64,000 bases of DNA from Bog-473 sp963764305 (GTDB taxonomy: Bacteria > Actinomycetota > Acidimicrobiia > Acidimicrobiales > RAAP-2). The stretch's first letter is position 1; each line of letters opens with the position of its first letter. The notes beneath the pieces are model-generated. The model was given only the letters and a program-made list of their open reading frames with translations, was not told the DNA's origin and did not search any database. The stretch covers positions 248,001 to 312,000 of the forward strand of contig CAVXSD010000009.1 in the NCBI GenBank assembly GCA_963764305.1. Reading direction: 5' to 3'. The position numbers and the translations under genes are program-made. Of this stretch, positions 52,626-60,723 are shown piece by piece.

Positions 52626-53369
52626 TCAGCCCGAACGCTTGGCCAGATCCACCAAGAGCCCCGCCACCAGGTCGGGGCGGCACAGGAACGGCGAGTGATC
52701 GGTCGGCCACTCCATCACCGAGCCACAGCGTCGGGCCATGATGCGCTGCAGGTCAGGATGGACGGCCATGTCGTCGGCGCACACGACGTAGGTGGACGGC
52801 TTGGTCCGCCAGGCCGCGCCCCTGGGCGTTCCCTGCAGGGTGATGAGCGGCTGCGGAACGAGGCGGGCCAGCGCCCACGCGACGGTGTCGGCGTCGCAGT
52901 CGTTGTAGAGGCATTCTGCTGCGCTCGCCGGATCGAGGGTGATCATGTCGCCGGCACTCATGATGAAGCCGGCACCCAGGTTCGGCCGGCCGTCGTGAGA
53001 GATCTGGGCCGCGTCGACCTCCGCGGCGACGGCGTTCACGCAGGACTCGCCGCCGTCAAGCGCGAAGGCGGCAACGTAGACCAGGTGCTGGACCGCAGGA
53101 TGGAGCCCCGCCTCGGTGATGACGGCTCCCCCATAGGAGTGCCCGACGAGCACCACGTCACCGTCGAACTCGTCAAGTGCCCCACGCACCCGTGCGACGT
53201 CGGAGGACAGGTCGCGGAACGGACCACCGTCCTCCCCATGTCCGGGCAGATCGAGGGCCGCGCACTCAACACCGGCCGAGGCGAGCAATGGAACCACTCG
53301 CTCCCATGCCCATGCGCCGTGCCACGCCCCGTGCACCAAGACGACCAGTCGTCCCACGCATCCAAACAT
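52626..53369 (-). CDS. Alpha/beta hydrolase
   Basis: A 247-residue serine hydrolase. LVVLVHGAWHGAWAWERVVP provides the oxyanion hole. The nucleophile elbow is VVLVGHSYGGAVITEAG, the acid is in VVCADDMAVHPDLQR, and the His is in EWPTDHSPFLCRPDLVAGLL. It resembles the salicylate-esterase/hydroxynitrile-lyase-like group found in soil actinobacteria. It stands alone on the minus strand, downstream of cysM. The substrate is unknown. Confidence 0.85.
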   Translation of the reverse strand: MFGCVGRLVVLVHGAWHGAWAWERVVPLLASAGVECAALDLPGHGEDGGPFRDLSSDVARVRGALDEFDGDVVLVGHSYGGAVITEAGLHPAVQHLVYVAAFALDGGESCVNAVAAEVDAAQISHDGRPNLGAGFIMSAGDMITLDPASAAECLYNDCDADTVAWALARLVPQPLITLQGTPRGAAWRTKPSTYVVCADDMAVHPDLQRIMARRCGSVMEWPTDHSPFLCRPDLVAGLLVDLAKRSG

Positions 53370-53447
53370 AGAGTGAGTTCATCATCCGCCTGGTGCAGCC
53401 GTTCGGCCCTCGTGGTCGGACAGCGCCTTCCCGCCAGCTGCGCCACG

Positions 53448-54416
53448 TCAGAAGTAGATGATCTCCTTGGCCCGCTCGGTGACCTCGTCGAGATCGCCCG
53501 TCCAGGCCCCGGTCGAGAGGTACTTCCAGCCGCCGTCGGCCGACACCACCACGATGGAGGCCGCTTCCCCCTCGGGCAGCGACGCCGCGCACTTGACCGC
53601 ACCGGCGAGGGCCGCCCCGGTCGAGATCCCCGCGAAGATGCCCACCTCGGTCAGACGCCGCGTCCACTCGATCGACTCCCGGGGGCGTACGACCGTCTTG
53701 CGGTCCAGCAGCTCGGCGCCCCCGAGGTTCTCGAAGATGGGCGGGATGTAGCCGTCGTCGAGGTTGCGCAGGCCGTCGACCATCTCTCCCGCCGGTGGCT
53801 CCACCGCCCAGATCTGGACGGCCTCCCCTAGCTTCTCGCGCAGGAAGCGCCCCACGCCGAGCAGCGTCCCCGACGTCCCGAGCCCCGCTACGAAGTGGGT
53901 CACCCCGGGGCAGTCCCGCAGGATCTCGGGACCGGTGCCCTCGTAGTGTGCCTTCGGATTGGCCGGGTTGCCGTACTGGTAGAGGAAGACCCACTCGGGG
54001 TGTTCCTGGGCCAGGGCCCGGGCCATGCGCACCGCGCCGTTCGAGCCCTCTGTCCCCGGCGACTCGATGATCTCGGCCCCCCACAGCTCCAGGAGCTGGC
54101 GGCGCTCGATCGACACGTTCGTCGGCATCACGACCTTGAGCGTGTAGCCCTTGACCTTGCACACCATGGCCAGACCGATGCCGGTGTTGCCCGACGTCGG
54201 CTCCATCAGGACTTGGTCCGGCTCGCCGGGCACAAGCACGCCGGCCCGCTCGGCGTCCTCGACCAGCGAGAGCGCCACCCGGTCCTTGACCGAGCCACCG
54301 GGGTTCTGCCCTTCCAGCTTCATGAAGATCTTCGCGGCGGGATTCGGGCTGAGCGCGCTGATGTCGACCAGCGGCGTGTCGCCGATCAGGTCGAGCACCG
54401 AGGCGTACAACGTCAT
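53448..54416 (-). CDS. cysM: Cysteine synthase, CysM type (O-phosphoserine and CysO-thiocarboxylate dependent)
   Basis: A PLP-dependent synthase of 322 residues. The PLP lysine lies in GGSVKDRVALSLVEDAERAG, phosphate binding in EPTSGNTGIGLAMVCKVKGY, and GLGTSGTLLGVGRFLREKLG follows. The start at 54416 (MTLYASVLDLIGDTPLVDIS) is preferred to an upstream in-frame extension. It lies 19 bp after a MoaD-like gene and behind mec, the exact mycobacterial order. In that system CysM uses thiocarboxylated CysO as sulfur donor. Sulfur delivery of this kind, as opposed to free sulfide, is inferred from the neighbours. Confidence 0.9.
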   Translation of the reverse strand: MTLYASVLDLIGDTPLVDISALSPNPAAKIFMKLEGQNPGGSVKDRVALSLVEDAERAGVLVPGEPDQVLMEPTSGNTGIGLAMVCKVKGYTLKVVMPTNVSIERRQLLELWGAEIIESPGTEGSNGAVRMARALAQEHPEWVFLYQYGNPANPKAHYEGTGPEILRDCPGVTHFVAGLGTSGTLLGVGRFLREKLGEAVQIWAVEPPAGEMVDGLRNLDDGYIPPIFENLGGAELLDRKTVVRPRESIEWTRRLTEVGIFAGISTGAALAGAVKCAASLPEGEAASIVVVSADGGWKYLSTGAWTGDLDEVTERAKEIIYF

Positions 54417-54435
54417 GGCGCCGGGGTCCGGGGTC

Positions 54436-54711
54436 TCAGCCCCCGGCCACGGCCGGCAGGATCGACACCTCGGCGCCGTCCGCAACCGGCGTGTCCAGCC
54501 CCTGCAGGTAGCGCACGTCGTCGTCGTCGACATAGATGTTCACGAACTTGTGCAGGGCGCCATCGTCGGTGAGGACCTGGCCCGCCATGCCCGGGTATTC
54601 GGCCACGAGCTTGGTTAGGACCTCGCCGATGGTGGCGCCGTCCACGCTGATGGCAGAGGAGCCCCCGGCGTGGCTGCGCAGGACTGTCGGTAGGCGGACT
54701 TCGACGGCCAC
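54436..54711 (-). CDS. cysO: Sulfur-carrier protein CysO (MoaD/ThiS family)
   Basis: A 91-residue ubiquitin-fold protein ending in Gly-Gly (SILPAVAGG), the site of thiocarboxylation. MAVEVRLPTVLRSHAGGSSA begins it, with VLTDDGALHKFVNIYVDDDD in the middle. It is encoded between mec and cysM. In the known mycobacterial system it carries sulfur for cysteine synthesis, and Mec releases the cysteine added at its C-terminus. No MoeZ-type activating enzyme is in the window. Confidence 0.92.
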   Translation of the reverse strand: MAVEVRLPTVLRSHAGGSSAISVDGATIGEVLTKLVAEYPGMAGQVLTDDGALHKFVNIYVDDDDVRYLQGLDTPVADGAEVSILPAVAGG

Positions 54712-54764
54712 AGGGCCTCCTCGCTCAGTGTCGGATTGCGCAACCGGCCGTACCCGTGGGCCGT

Positions 54765-54798
54765 CCGGCTGATGTTGACTGACCGGCTGATTGTTGAC
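54765..54798. repeat. Direct repeat upstream of cysO
   Basis: CCGGCTGATGTTGAC (54765-54779) is followed after three bases by CCGGCTGATTGTTGAC (54783-54798), between mec and cysO. It sits 55-90 bp upstream of the cysO start and could be a binding site for a sulfur-responsive regulator. No candidate factor is known from the sequence. Confidence 0.5.
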
Positions 54799-54837
54799 CG
54801 ATTCGGTAACGATTCTACAAGGAGCCAGGCCAGGACC

Positions 54838-55272
54838 CTACCCAGGACCGTCCAACCCGAGGACCTCGAGCCCGGGCACCTCGACCGGCTCCTCGGTGAT
54901 GGCGCCCTCGCGGATCAGATAACTGCGCACGACGGGCTGCGTCTCGCGGAGGGAGACGAGGACGTAATGCCAGCCTGGATCGGTCGCCTGGGCCACGTCG
55001 GTCGGCGAGGGGTACGCGTCGGTGTGGGTGTGGGAATGGAAGACGCCCATGATGTCGGCGCCGAGACCCTGGGCGGCCCGGTCCACCCGCAGCATCTCCT
55101 TGGGGTCAATCTCGTAGACCATGGCCGAGGCCGCCGCGTTGGCGGTCACGAAGAGGTTGGTCGCCTCGTCTCCCCCATAGGACCCGACCAGGAGGCCACA
55201 CGCCTCGTCCGGCAGGCCGGCGAGGCAGTGGGCGACCATCTCCATATAGATGGCACGGGACAGGCGGAGCAC
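54838..55272 (-). CDS. mec: CysO-cysteine peptidase Mec (JAMM/MPN metalloprotease)
   Basis: A 144-residue zinc peptidase that frees cysteine from CysO-cysteine. The JAMM signature HSHTHTDAYPSPTDVAQATD (H-x-H...S-x2-D) is complete, and EACGLLVGS supplies the upstream acidic residue. It starts at a GTG (55272) almost back to back with smpB. The downstream order cysO, cysM strongly supports the assignment. A separate transcription unit for mec is possible because 126 bp including a direct repeat lie before cysO. Confidence 0.9.
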   Translation of the reverse strand: MLRLSRAIYMEMVAHCLAGLPDEACGLLVGSYGGDEATNLFVTANAAASAMVYEIDPKEMLRVDRAAQGLGADIMGVFHSHTHTDAYPSPTDVAQATDPGWHYVLVSLRETQPVVRSYLIREGAITEEPVEVPGLEVLGLDGPG

Positions 55273-55298
55273 CCATGAAGGGTACCCTCGTACCCCTC

Positions 55299-55820
55299 AT
55301 GGCCAGGGCGAAGAAGCAGATTGCCAAGCGGGCGGCCGCCCGCGAGAACCGGAGCGGCGACCGTACGGTCGCCACCAATCGGCGCGCCCGGCGCGAGTAC
55401 GAGTTCCTCGAGACCTTCGAGGCTGGCATCGTCCTGCAGGGCTCCGAGGTCAAGTCGCTGCGGGAAGGCAAGGCCCAGCTGAGCGAGGCCTACGCCCGGG
55501 TGGACGACGGGGAGCTCTGGCTCTTCCAGCTGCACATCCCGCCCTGGCAGTACGCCACCGGTGTCGGCGCGCACGACCCGGATCGCAAGCGCAAGCTGCT
55601 GGTTCACCGGGCCCAGATCGACGAGCTGATGGGCAAGACCCAGCAGCAATCGTTGACCCTCATCCCAGCCTCGCTGTACTTCCGGGATGGCAAGGCGAAA
55701 GTCCAGCTGGCCCTGGCCAAGGGGCGCCGGCTCTACGACAAGCGCAATGTGATCATGGCCCGGGACGCCGAGCGGGAAGTCGCCCGGGCCTCCAAAGAGA
55801 TGGGCCGCTGGAGCGGGTAG
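55299..55820 (+). CDS. smpB: SsrA-binding protein SmpB
   Basis: A 173-residue protein binding the tRNA-like part of tmRNA during ribosome rescue. Family segments: TVATNRRARREYEFLETFEA, GIVLQGSEVKSLREGKAQLS, HIPPWQYATGVGAHDPDRKR and KLLVHRAQIDELMGKTQQQS. The C-terminal basic tail (GRRLYDKRNVIMARDAEREV) is present. The ATG at 55299 is chosen; an earlier in-frame ATG at 55275 is possible. The tmRNA gene follows 83 bp downstream on the same strand, the classic arrangement. Confidence 0.93.
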   Translation: MARAKKQIAKRAAARENRSGDRTVATNRRARREYEFLETFEAGIVLQGSEVKSLREGKAQLSEAYARVDDGELWLFQLHIPPWQYATGVGAHDPDRKRKLLVHRAQIDELMGKTQQQSLTLIPASLYFRDGKAKVQLALAKGRRLYDKRNVIMARDAEREVARASKEMGRWSG

Positions 55821-55903
55821 CGCCGCCGCCGGCGCCGTCGTACGACCCCGCCACCACGCCGTAGAGTGGAGGGGCTGACCAAGGTGGTCGGCAGCCCAGA
55901 CAT

Positions 55904-56257
55904 GGGGGTGATTGGTTTCGACTTCGGTCGTCAAGGTAGGAGAAGCGAGCCGTGGTCTCCGGAACCACGTTAAAGAGCCGGAACCAAAAACAAACGCCGA
56001 CGCTCAACCAGCGCTAGCGCTCGCTGCTTAAGTAGCGACGTCCAGCCGGTCTCCGCCCTACGGACCGGATCTTGGGCGTCATTCAGTAGGGCTTACTCAG
56101 TGGCTCACACCAGCTGATCACTGAGGACAATCTCGTTGGTTACGGGGTGGCACTGCCGGCCGGCAGAAGTGCCACCCTCGACAATCTGATGTCGGCTGCG
56201 CTCGGAGAAGGCCTATTGCGGCTCCGGAGGACGCGGGTTCGAATCCCGCCACCTCCA
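55904..56257 (+). ncRNA. ssrA: Transfer-messenger RNA
   Basis: Begins with GGGGGTGATTGGTTTCGAC, the conserved tmRNA 5' end, and ends with a T arm GCGGGTTCGAATCCCGC followed by CACCTCC and discriminator A. The acceptor stem GGGGGTG/CACCTCC has one G-U pair. The resume frame reads EPKTNADAQPALALAA then a stop (55981-56031), ending in the usual LALAA degradation signal. CCA is not encoded (CGA follows). It works with SmpB to rescue stalled ribosomes and tag proteins for proteases such as ClpP. Confidence 0.95.
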
Positions 56258-56268
56258 CGACGAATACG

Positions 56269-56310
56269 GGCCGTTGACCAGGGATATTGCTCTGACCAAC
56301 GGCCTGTTTC
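56269..56310 (+). terminator. Hairpin terminator after ssrA
   Basis: GGCCGTTG (56269-56276) pairs with CAACGGCC (56297-56304), followed by TGTTT. It lies 12 bp past the tmRNA end. The stem is eight pairs with a 20-base loop. AAAAGACAC repeats twice just downstream (about 56317-56335), a feature often seen at integrase-bound ends. Confidence 0.55.
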
Positions 56311-56492
56311 GCGCCAAAAGACACGAAAAAGACACAGGAACTCCGTCGGAGCTGTCCGAGGGTGCCAGCGGGCAGTACGCGAACGTGTTGGATTTCGGTT
56401 CCTCAGCACTGAGATTTGGGCCACCAGGTTGGTCAAGGGGAAGCCGCAGGCTTAGCGAGGACACGGAGCCGAAAGCGGAGTCCCGCAGCGAC

Positions 56493-56500
56493 CCTTTACC
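56493..56500. repeat. 8-bp target duplication, left copy
   Basis: CCTTTACC here and at 57927-57934, directly outside the inverted ends of the ISL3 element. Eight-base target duplications are the rule for ISL3. Confidence 0.85.
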
Positions 56501-57926
56501 GGCTCTTCGGATTCTGGCGGGGAGTTGCCCTCGCTGAGGGTCACCCAGAAATAGGCGAAGGCGCTTCAGGCTTGCGGTGTGAGCCAACAATCGAGAAGCA
56601 CCTTCGTCCTCGTCCACCCTAGTGAGATCCTCGCCGCTTTGGTGGGTCTCAAAGACGTCCGTGTCGTGCACTACGAACGCCGCGGTCCCGACGTCGAGTT
56701 GATGATCGAGCAGGTGACCCGAGACGTGCGCTGTCCGGGCTGCGAGGGACCGGCCCAGGTCAAAGAGCGCCCGGTGGTGCACTACGTCGACCTCCCCGTC
56801 TACGGCACCGCGATGTCGCTGGCCTGGAAGAAGCATCGGATGCGCTGTGTGGACCCACGGTGTGCGAAACAGACCTGGACGATCGAGGACCACCGCATCG
56901 CGGCCAAGAGCTGCCTCCTCACGACGCGGGCGGCCAAGTGGGCGACCAGACAGGTGGGCGGGGGCCGCACGGTCTCAGAGGTGGCGGCAGAACTGGCCTG
57001 TGACTGGCACACGGTCAACGACGCCGTGACCACGTACGGCAGCGCCTTGCTCGCGGCCGACCGCAAACGGCTGAACCAGACGAGCGCCATCGGCCTCGAC
57101 GAGACCTCGTTCATCAAGCTCGCCTCGAAGAAGCAGGCGGACTACGCCACCACGGTGGCCGACGTCGAGAACCACCAGATCATCGACATCTTGCCCACGC
57201 GTAGATACACCGATGTGGCGGGCTGGATCGACAAGCAGCCCCAGGCCTGGAAAGAGCGGATCGACTACGGCGCCCTCGACATGTCGGCCACCTACGCCGC
57301 GGTGTATTCGGTCATGTTGCCCAAAGCGGCCCAGGTGGTCGACCCGTTCCATGTCATTTCCCTGGCCAACCGCTGCCTCGACAGCGTCCGCCGCCGGGTC
57401 CAGATCGAACAGCTGGGCCACCGCGGACGCCGCGACGATCCGCTCTATCGGGCCCGCCGGGTGCTGCTCATGGGAGAAGAGAAGCTCGACGCCGAGGCGA
57501 CCGAGCGCTTGCGCTCACTCCTCGAGCTCGGAGACCCCAGCGCCGAGGTGGCCATCGCCTACCGGATCAAGGAGCGTCTCCGTGAGTTCTATCGGACGAC
57601 CGATCCCGACGAAGGCCGCCACATACTCGAAGAGCTCCGGAGCCACTGCCTGCGACGGGCCATGCCGCCCGAAGTCCAAAAGCTCGGACGCACCATCAGA
57701 ACCTGGTTCGACAAGATCGCCAACTTCCACCTGGCCCGGTTCTCCAACGGCCCGACCGAGTCGCTCAACAACCTGATCAAGCGCATCAAACGGATCGGCT
57801 TCGGGTTCCGCAACTTCGAGAACTACCGGATCCGGGTCCTGCTCTACGCCGGCAAACCCAACTGGCGCGTGCTGGGATCGATCGTCGTCCGGTGACGTGC
57901 GCGACCCCGCCAGAATCCGAAGAGCC
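56501..57926 (+). mobile_element. Intact ISL3 family insertion sequence
   Basis: Perfect 22-bp terminal inverted repeats (GGCTCTTCGGATTCTGGCGG with two more G at 56501-56522, and its exact complement at 57905-57926) bound a 1426-bp element with one transposase. The 8-bp duplication CCTTTACC on both sides shows a transposition event without later rearrangement, so it is probably a recent insertion. Confidence 0.93.
56579..57895 (+). CDS. ISL3 family transposase
   Basis: A 438-residue transposase. The N-terminal zinc-finger-like region has CPGCEGPAQVKERPVVHYVD and a C...C pair (RCVDPRCAKQTW). The DDE core shows IGLDETSFIKLASKK (first Asp), PKAAQVVDPFHVISLANRCL (second Asp) and FSNGPTESLNNLIKRIKRIG (Glu). 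The reading frame is intact and begins at GTG 56579. The last segment GFRNFENYRIRVLLYAGKPN is typical of the family. With perfect ends it is likely active. Confidence 0.92.
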   Translation: MSQQSRSTFVLVHPSEILAALVGLKDVRVVHYERRGPDVELMIEQVTRDVRCPGCEGPAQVKERPVVHYVDLPVYGTAMSLAWKKHRMRCVDPRCAKQTWTIEDHRIAAKSCLLTTRAAKWATRQVGGGRTVSEVAAELACDWHTVNDAVTTYGSALLAADRKRLNQTSAIGLDETSFIKLASKKQADYATTVADVENHQIIDILPTRRYTDVAGWIDKQPQAWKERIDYGALDMSATYAAVYSVMLPKAAQVVDPFHVISLANRCLDSVRRRVQIEQLGHRGRRDDPLYRARRVLLMGEEKLDAEATERLRSLLELGDPSAEVAIAYRIKERLREFYRTTDPDEGRHILEELRSHCLRRAMPPEVQKLGRTIRTWFDKIANFHLARFSNGPTESLNNLIKRIKRIGFGFRNFENYRIRVLLYAGKPNWRVLGSIVVR

Positions 57927-57934
57927 CCTTTACC
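57927..57934. repeat. 8-bp target duplication, right copy
   Basis: CCTTTACC, identical to 56493-56500, adjoining the right inverted repeat of the ISL3 element. Confidence 0.85.
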
Positions 57935-57971
57935 TGCCGGACCGTACCGATGCCCCACAATGGAAGAGGTC

Positions 57972-57989
57972 GGCCGGCCACGGCCGGCC
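57972..57989. terminator. GC-rich palindromic hairpin
   Basis: GGCCGGCC-AC-GGCCGGCC just beyond the ISL3 right end, a perfect eight-pair hairpin. It could terminate transcription leaving the transposase gene, but it has no T-run. Confidence 0.4.
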
Positions 57990-58197
57990 TGAGAGCGCCT
58001 TTGGGTTCTCTTATCGGCGGAATGCTCGAGGCACTTCTACCGCCTGATTCGATGTCAACAGAGGAAACAGGGCATCGGGTTCCGGGTTGGGCTGGACAAG
58101 TGGCACGTCACGGGGAAGGTCGACTTGGATTCAAGGTGGCGGCAAGAGTCTTTGGCAACGCGCGAGAACTCGGTGGCGAAAGCGGTAGAGGGTCGAC

Positions 58198-58602
58198 TCA
58201 ATGGCTACCCGGGCAACTCCCGGATTTGTCAGGGGGCCGCGCTCGTACAGGCTCCATAACCTGAACGTTGGCCACGTGAAGAATTGAGCCGTGTGAGGAG
58301 CTGGAGTCTTGTCGGTCCGAGTCGCGACAGATCTCGGCATCCTCCGCACTCAGGCCGGAGAATTGCACCCTCACATTTGTTCCGTCACCCGTCGGGGTGA
58401 GCGTGATCTCAATGAATGTAGGTGTCGGCGTCGTTGTGTCGGTTCCTAGACGGTCCCAACTAAGCAGAATGCGGTGCGGGGGTTCTACTTCGATGTAGCG
58501 GCCGGCAATTGCCGTCCCGTCGAGCTCGAGGTGGAACGTCTCCCCCACGCGAGGAGCAGTCACGAAATTCCGTTCATCTTGACGATGCCGGTCCACGTCC
58601 AA
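58198..58602 (-). pseudogene. Truncated SRPBCC/AHSA1-type gene
   Basis: FVTAPRVGETFHLELDGTAI, then IEVEPPHRILLSWDRLGTDT and FIEITLTPTGDGTNVRVQFS match the middle of AHSA1 proteins. The N-terminal strand of the fold is weak, and after SGLSAEDAEICRDSDRQDSS the family's terminal helix is missing. The gene appears cut at its 3' end. It could also carry an uncorrected frameshift. Confidence 0.5.
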
Positions 58603-58792
58603 GAGGCACGAGCAGTCAGGGTGGGCTGAATGAGCTCACGGAAAGCCAGCCCGGAGCAACCCACTGGGCGCAGCGATGTGTCCTGCATCCCGAATGGCAG
58701 CGGGTCTGCAAGAGCATCGTGTGGATGCACGTGCGTCGTCCAAGTGCCGTGAGCCGACTTCGGCAATGGCTGTGATTGAGCCCGGCTTGGGC

Positions 58793-59398
58793 TCATCTGC
58801 CGATGGCAAGGGCGAGAAGGGTATTGACGGCAGTCTCGAACGGACGGGGACTCTGCTGTACCTGGGCGAGTAGAAGTCCCCCTTGGAGCGTGGCGAGCAG
58901 AGTAGTAGCGAGGTCGTCCGGGTCGATGTCCGACGGGAGCTTCCCCTCGGCATGAAGGGATCTCAGCCCATCGCCGATTGCGGCTGCCCACTGATCGAAC
59001 CCTGCCGCGATGAGCGCTCGGGCCTCGGGGTCACTCTCGGCGAGTTGACCAACGAGCGAGCCGAGTTGGCAGCCCCCCTTTGCTTTGGTGCGCTTCGCTG
59101 CGGTGATCACCATGTTCCGCCAGGCTTCGACTCCGTTCGCGCTGCTGAACGCGTGCCGCTGGCGATTGACGATGGTCTCGGCCTGGTAGTCGATGACCGC
59201 CTGCACGAGTTCGTTCTTGTCGGGAAAGTAGTGGTACATCTGAGAACCGCTGACTTCCGCCGCCACCTTGACGTCTTCCAAGGTGGTGCCCGCGACCCCG
59301 CGTTCATGGATCAGGGCGGCGGCCTCCTCCACTATTCGTGCCCGGGCGCGTGCTCCCTTGGGGGTGAGCCTCGGCCGGTCACTCGTCTCGTTGACCAT
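58793..59398 (-). CDS. TetR family transcriptional regulator
   Basis: A 201-residue regulator. The helix-turn-helix is ARARIVEEAAALIHERGVAG, TTLEDVKVAAEVSGSQMYHY, FPDKNELVQAV. The ligand domain contains TKAKGGCQLGSLVGQLAES, as in the group that controls short-chain dehydrogenase or reductase genes. It is divergent from an SDR gene, with a 13-bp palindrome in the 95 bp between them, suggesting mutual control. Confidence 0.88.
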   Translation of the reverse strand: MVNETSDRPRLTPKGARARARIVEEAAALIHERGVAGTTLEDVKVAAEVSGSQMYHYFPDKNELVQAVIDYQAETIVNRQRHAFSSANGVEAWRNMVITAAKRTKAKGGCQLGSLVGQLAESDPEARALIAAGFDQWAAAIGDGLRSLHAEGKLPSDIDPDDLATTLLATLQGGLLLAQVQQSPRPFETAVNTLLALAIGR

Positions 59399-59424
59399 GC
59401 ACCAATGTTAACAGGATTCTGAGT

Positions 59425-59446
59425 TTGACAACCCAGTTCCGAACTG
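59425..59446. promoter_or_regulatory. Palindromic operator overlapping a -35 box
   Basis: CAGTTC-C-GAACTG (59434-59446) is a perfect 6-1-6 inverted repeat directly after TTGACA (59425-59430), facing the SDR gene. It lies 36 bp from the TetR start. This is a likely TetR operator that would block the SDR promoter. A good -10 box was not identified. Confidence 0.6.
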
Positions 59447-59493
59447 TCAGAGTGAGTCACACAACCCATTTTGTACGAGAGGATAAAGCACGT

Positions 59494-60243
59494 ATGACTG
59501 ATCTGACAGGCAAGACAGCTCTGGTTACGGGCTCGACGAGCGGGATCGGCAAGGCGACGGCCATCGCCTTGGCCGCCCGTGGCGCTCACGTACTCGTAGT
59601 CGGACGCAACGAACAACGAGCCAAGGACGTGGTCGCCGAGATCGAAGACAGCGGAGGCAGTGCAACGTTCCGGCTCACGACGTTGAGCGATCTGCAATCA
59701 GCCCAGGAGCTGGTCGAGTGGGCCACTGAGGCAGGCGATGGTCACGTCGACATCCTCATCAACAACGCTGGCGTCGCCTTGCTCGGACCAAGCAACGCAG
59801 CCACCGAAGCAGAGTTCGACGAGACCTTTGCACTGAACGTCAAGATTCCGTTCTTCCTGGTCGCCTCACTGGCGCCAGCCATGGCCGAACGCGGTTGGGG
59901 TTCGATCGTCAACATCTCCACGATGGTCGCCAGCTTTGGGCAGGCGGGCATGGATCTCTATGGCGCCAGCCGGGCAGCCCTCGAACTCTTGACGAAGGCT
60001 TGGGCCGCCGAATACGGCCCGAGTGGCGTTCGGGTGAACGCCGTATCCCCCGGCCCGACGCACACCCGGATGATGGAAGCAGTCCCCGAAGAGATGGTGA
60101 ATCAGCTCGCAGCACTAGCACCAGCAGGTCGCGTAGCTGAGCCCGAGGAACTTGCTGCGGCGATCGTCTTCCTCGCCAGTGATGATGCCAGCTTCGTCCA
60201 CGGCGTCACTCTTGCAGTCGACGGGGGCCGATCAGCAACGTAA
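59494..60243 (+). CDS. Short-chain dehydrogenase/reductase
   Basis: A 249-residue SDR. TGKTALVTGSTSGIGKATAI (cofactor loop), ILINNAGVALLGPSNAATEA, VNISTMVASFGQAGMDLYGA (Ser and Tyr) with SRAALELLTKAWAAEYGPSG, and VSPGPTHTRMMEAVPEEMV. The ATG at 59494 is preceded by GAGAGGA. It is probably repressed by the divergent TetR protein. A DUF1330 gene and another SDR follow on the same strand. Confidence 0.88.
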   Translation: MTDLTGKTALVTGSTSGIGKATAIALAARGAHVLVVGRNEQRAKDVVAEIEDSGGSATFRLTTLSDLQSAQELVEWATEAGDGHVDILINNAGVALLGPSNAATEAEFDETFALNVKIPFFLVASLAPAMAERGWGSIVNISTMVASFGQAGMDLYGASRAALELLTKAWAAEYGPSGVRVNAVSPGPTHTRMMEAVPEEMVNQLAALAPAGRVAEPEELAAAIVFLASDDASFVHGVTLAVDGGRSAT

Positions 60244-60323
60244 CGCCTGTCGGCGTCGACGTTTACGAGTGAAGTCCTAGAACACAGATCACAACTATCA
60301 ACTAACTACGAAGGAGTATCAAC

Positions 60324-60617
60324 ATGAGCGCATACGTAATTGTCGAATTCACAGTCAAGGACCCGGAAATGTACCGTGAGAAATACGGCCCCATTGCTGG
60401 GCAGACGGCCAAAGAGCAAGGAGGCGAGGCTCTCGCCAACAGCAACTGGGAAGTCCTGCACGGCGATGGCTCGCTCACTTCAGGAGCACTCGTGCGGTTT
60501 ACTGACCGTGAGACGGCCCTCAAGTGGTACAACTCGCCTGAATATCAGCAACTGATCGAGGTCCGAAATGTCGCGATGGATGCCCGTTTCGGCTTGCTCG
60601 ACGGCCTGCCCAGCTGA
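60324..60617 (+). CDS. DUF1330 family protein
   Basis: A 97-residue ferredoxin-fold dimeric alpha/beta-barrel protein. MSAYVIVEFTVKDPEMYREK, then GGEALANSNWEVLHGDGSLT, VRFTDRETALKWYNSPEYQQ and MDARFGLLDGL are the typical DUF1330 segments. The ATG at 60324 follows AAGGAG. It lies between two SDR genes and is probably co-transcribed. No catalytic role is established for the family. Confidence 0.85.
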   Translation: MSAYVIVEFTVKDPEMYREKYGPIAGQTAKEQGGEALANSNWEVLHGDGSLTSGALVRFTDRETALKWYNSPEYQQLIEVRNVAMDARFGLLDGLPS

Positions 60618-60723
60618 TCAAGGTGGCTCCAGATCCCAATAGCAACCCGGGAGATCCGGTGGACGCAAGCCGGCAAGAGCTGTCCTGCCTGTCTAGGCCC
60701 ACAGAAAACCAGAGGAAATACCA

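Noticed and set aside
52396..52710. Possible 104-residue gene on the minus strand
   Set aside because: Overlaps the end of the alpha/beta hydrolase in another frame and has no recognisable pattern or ribosome site.
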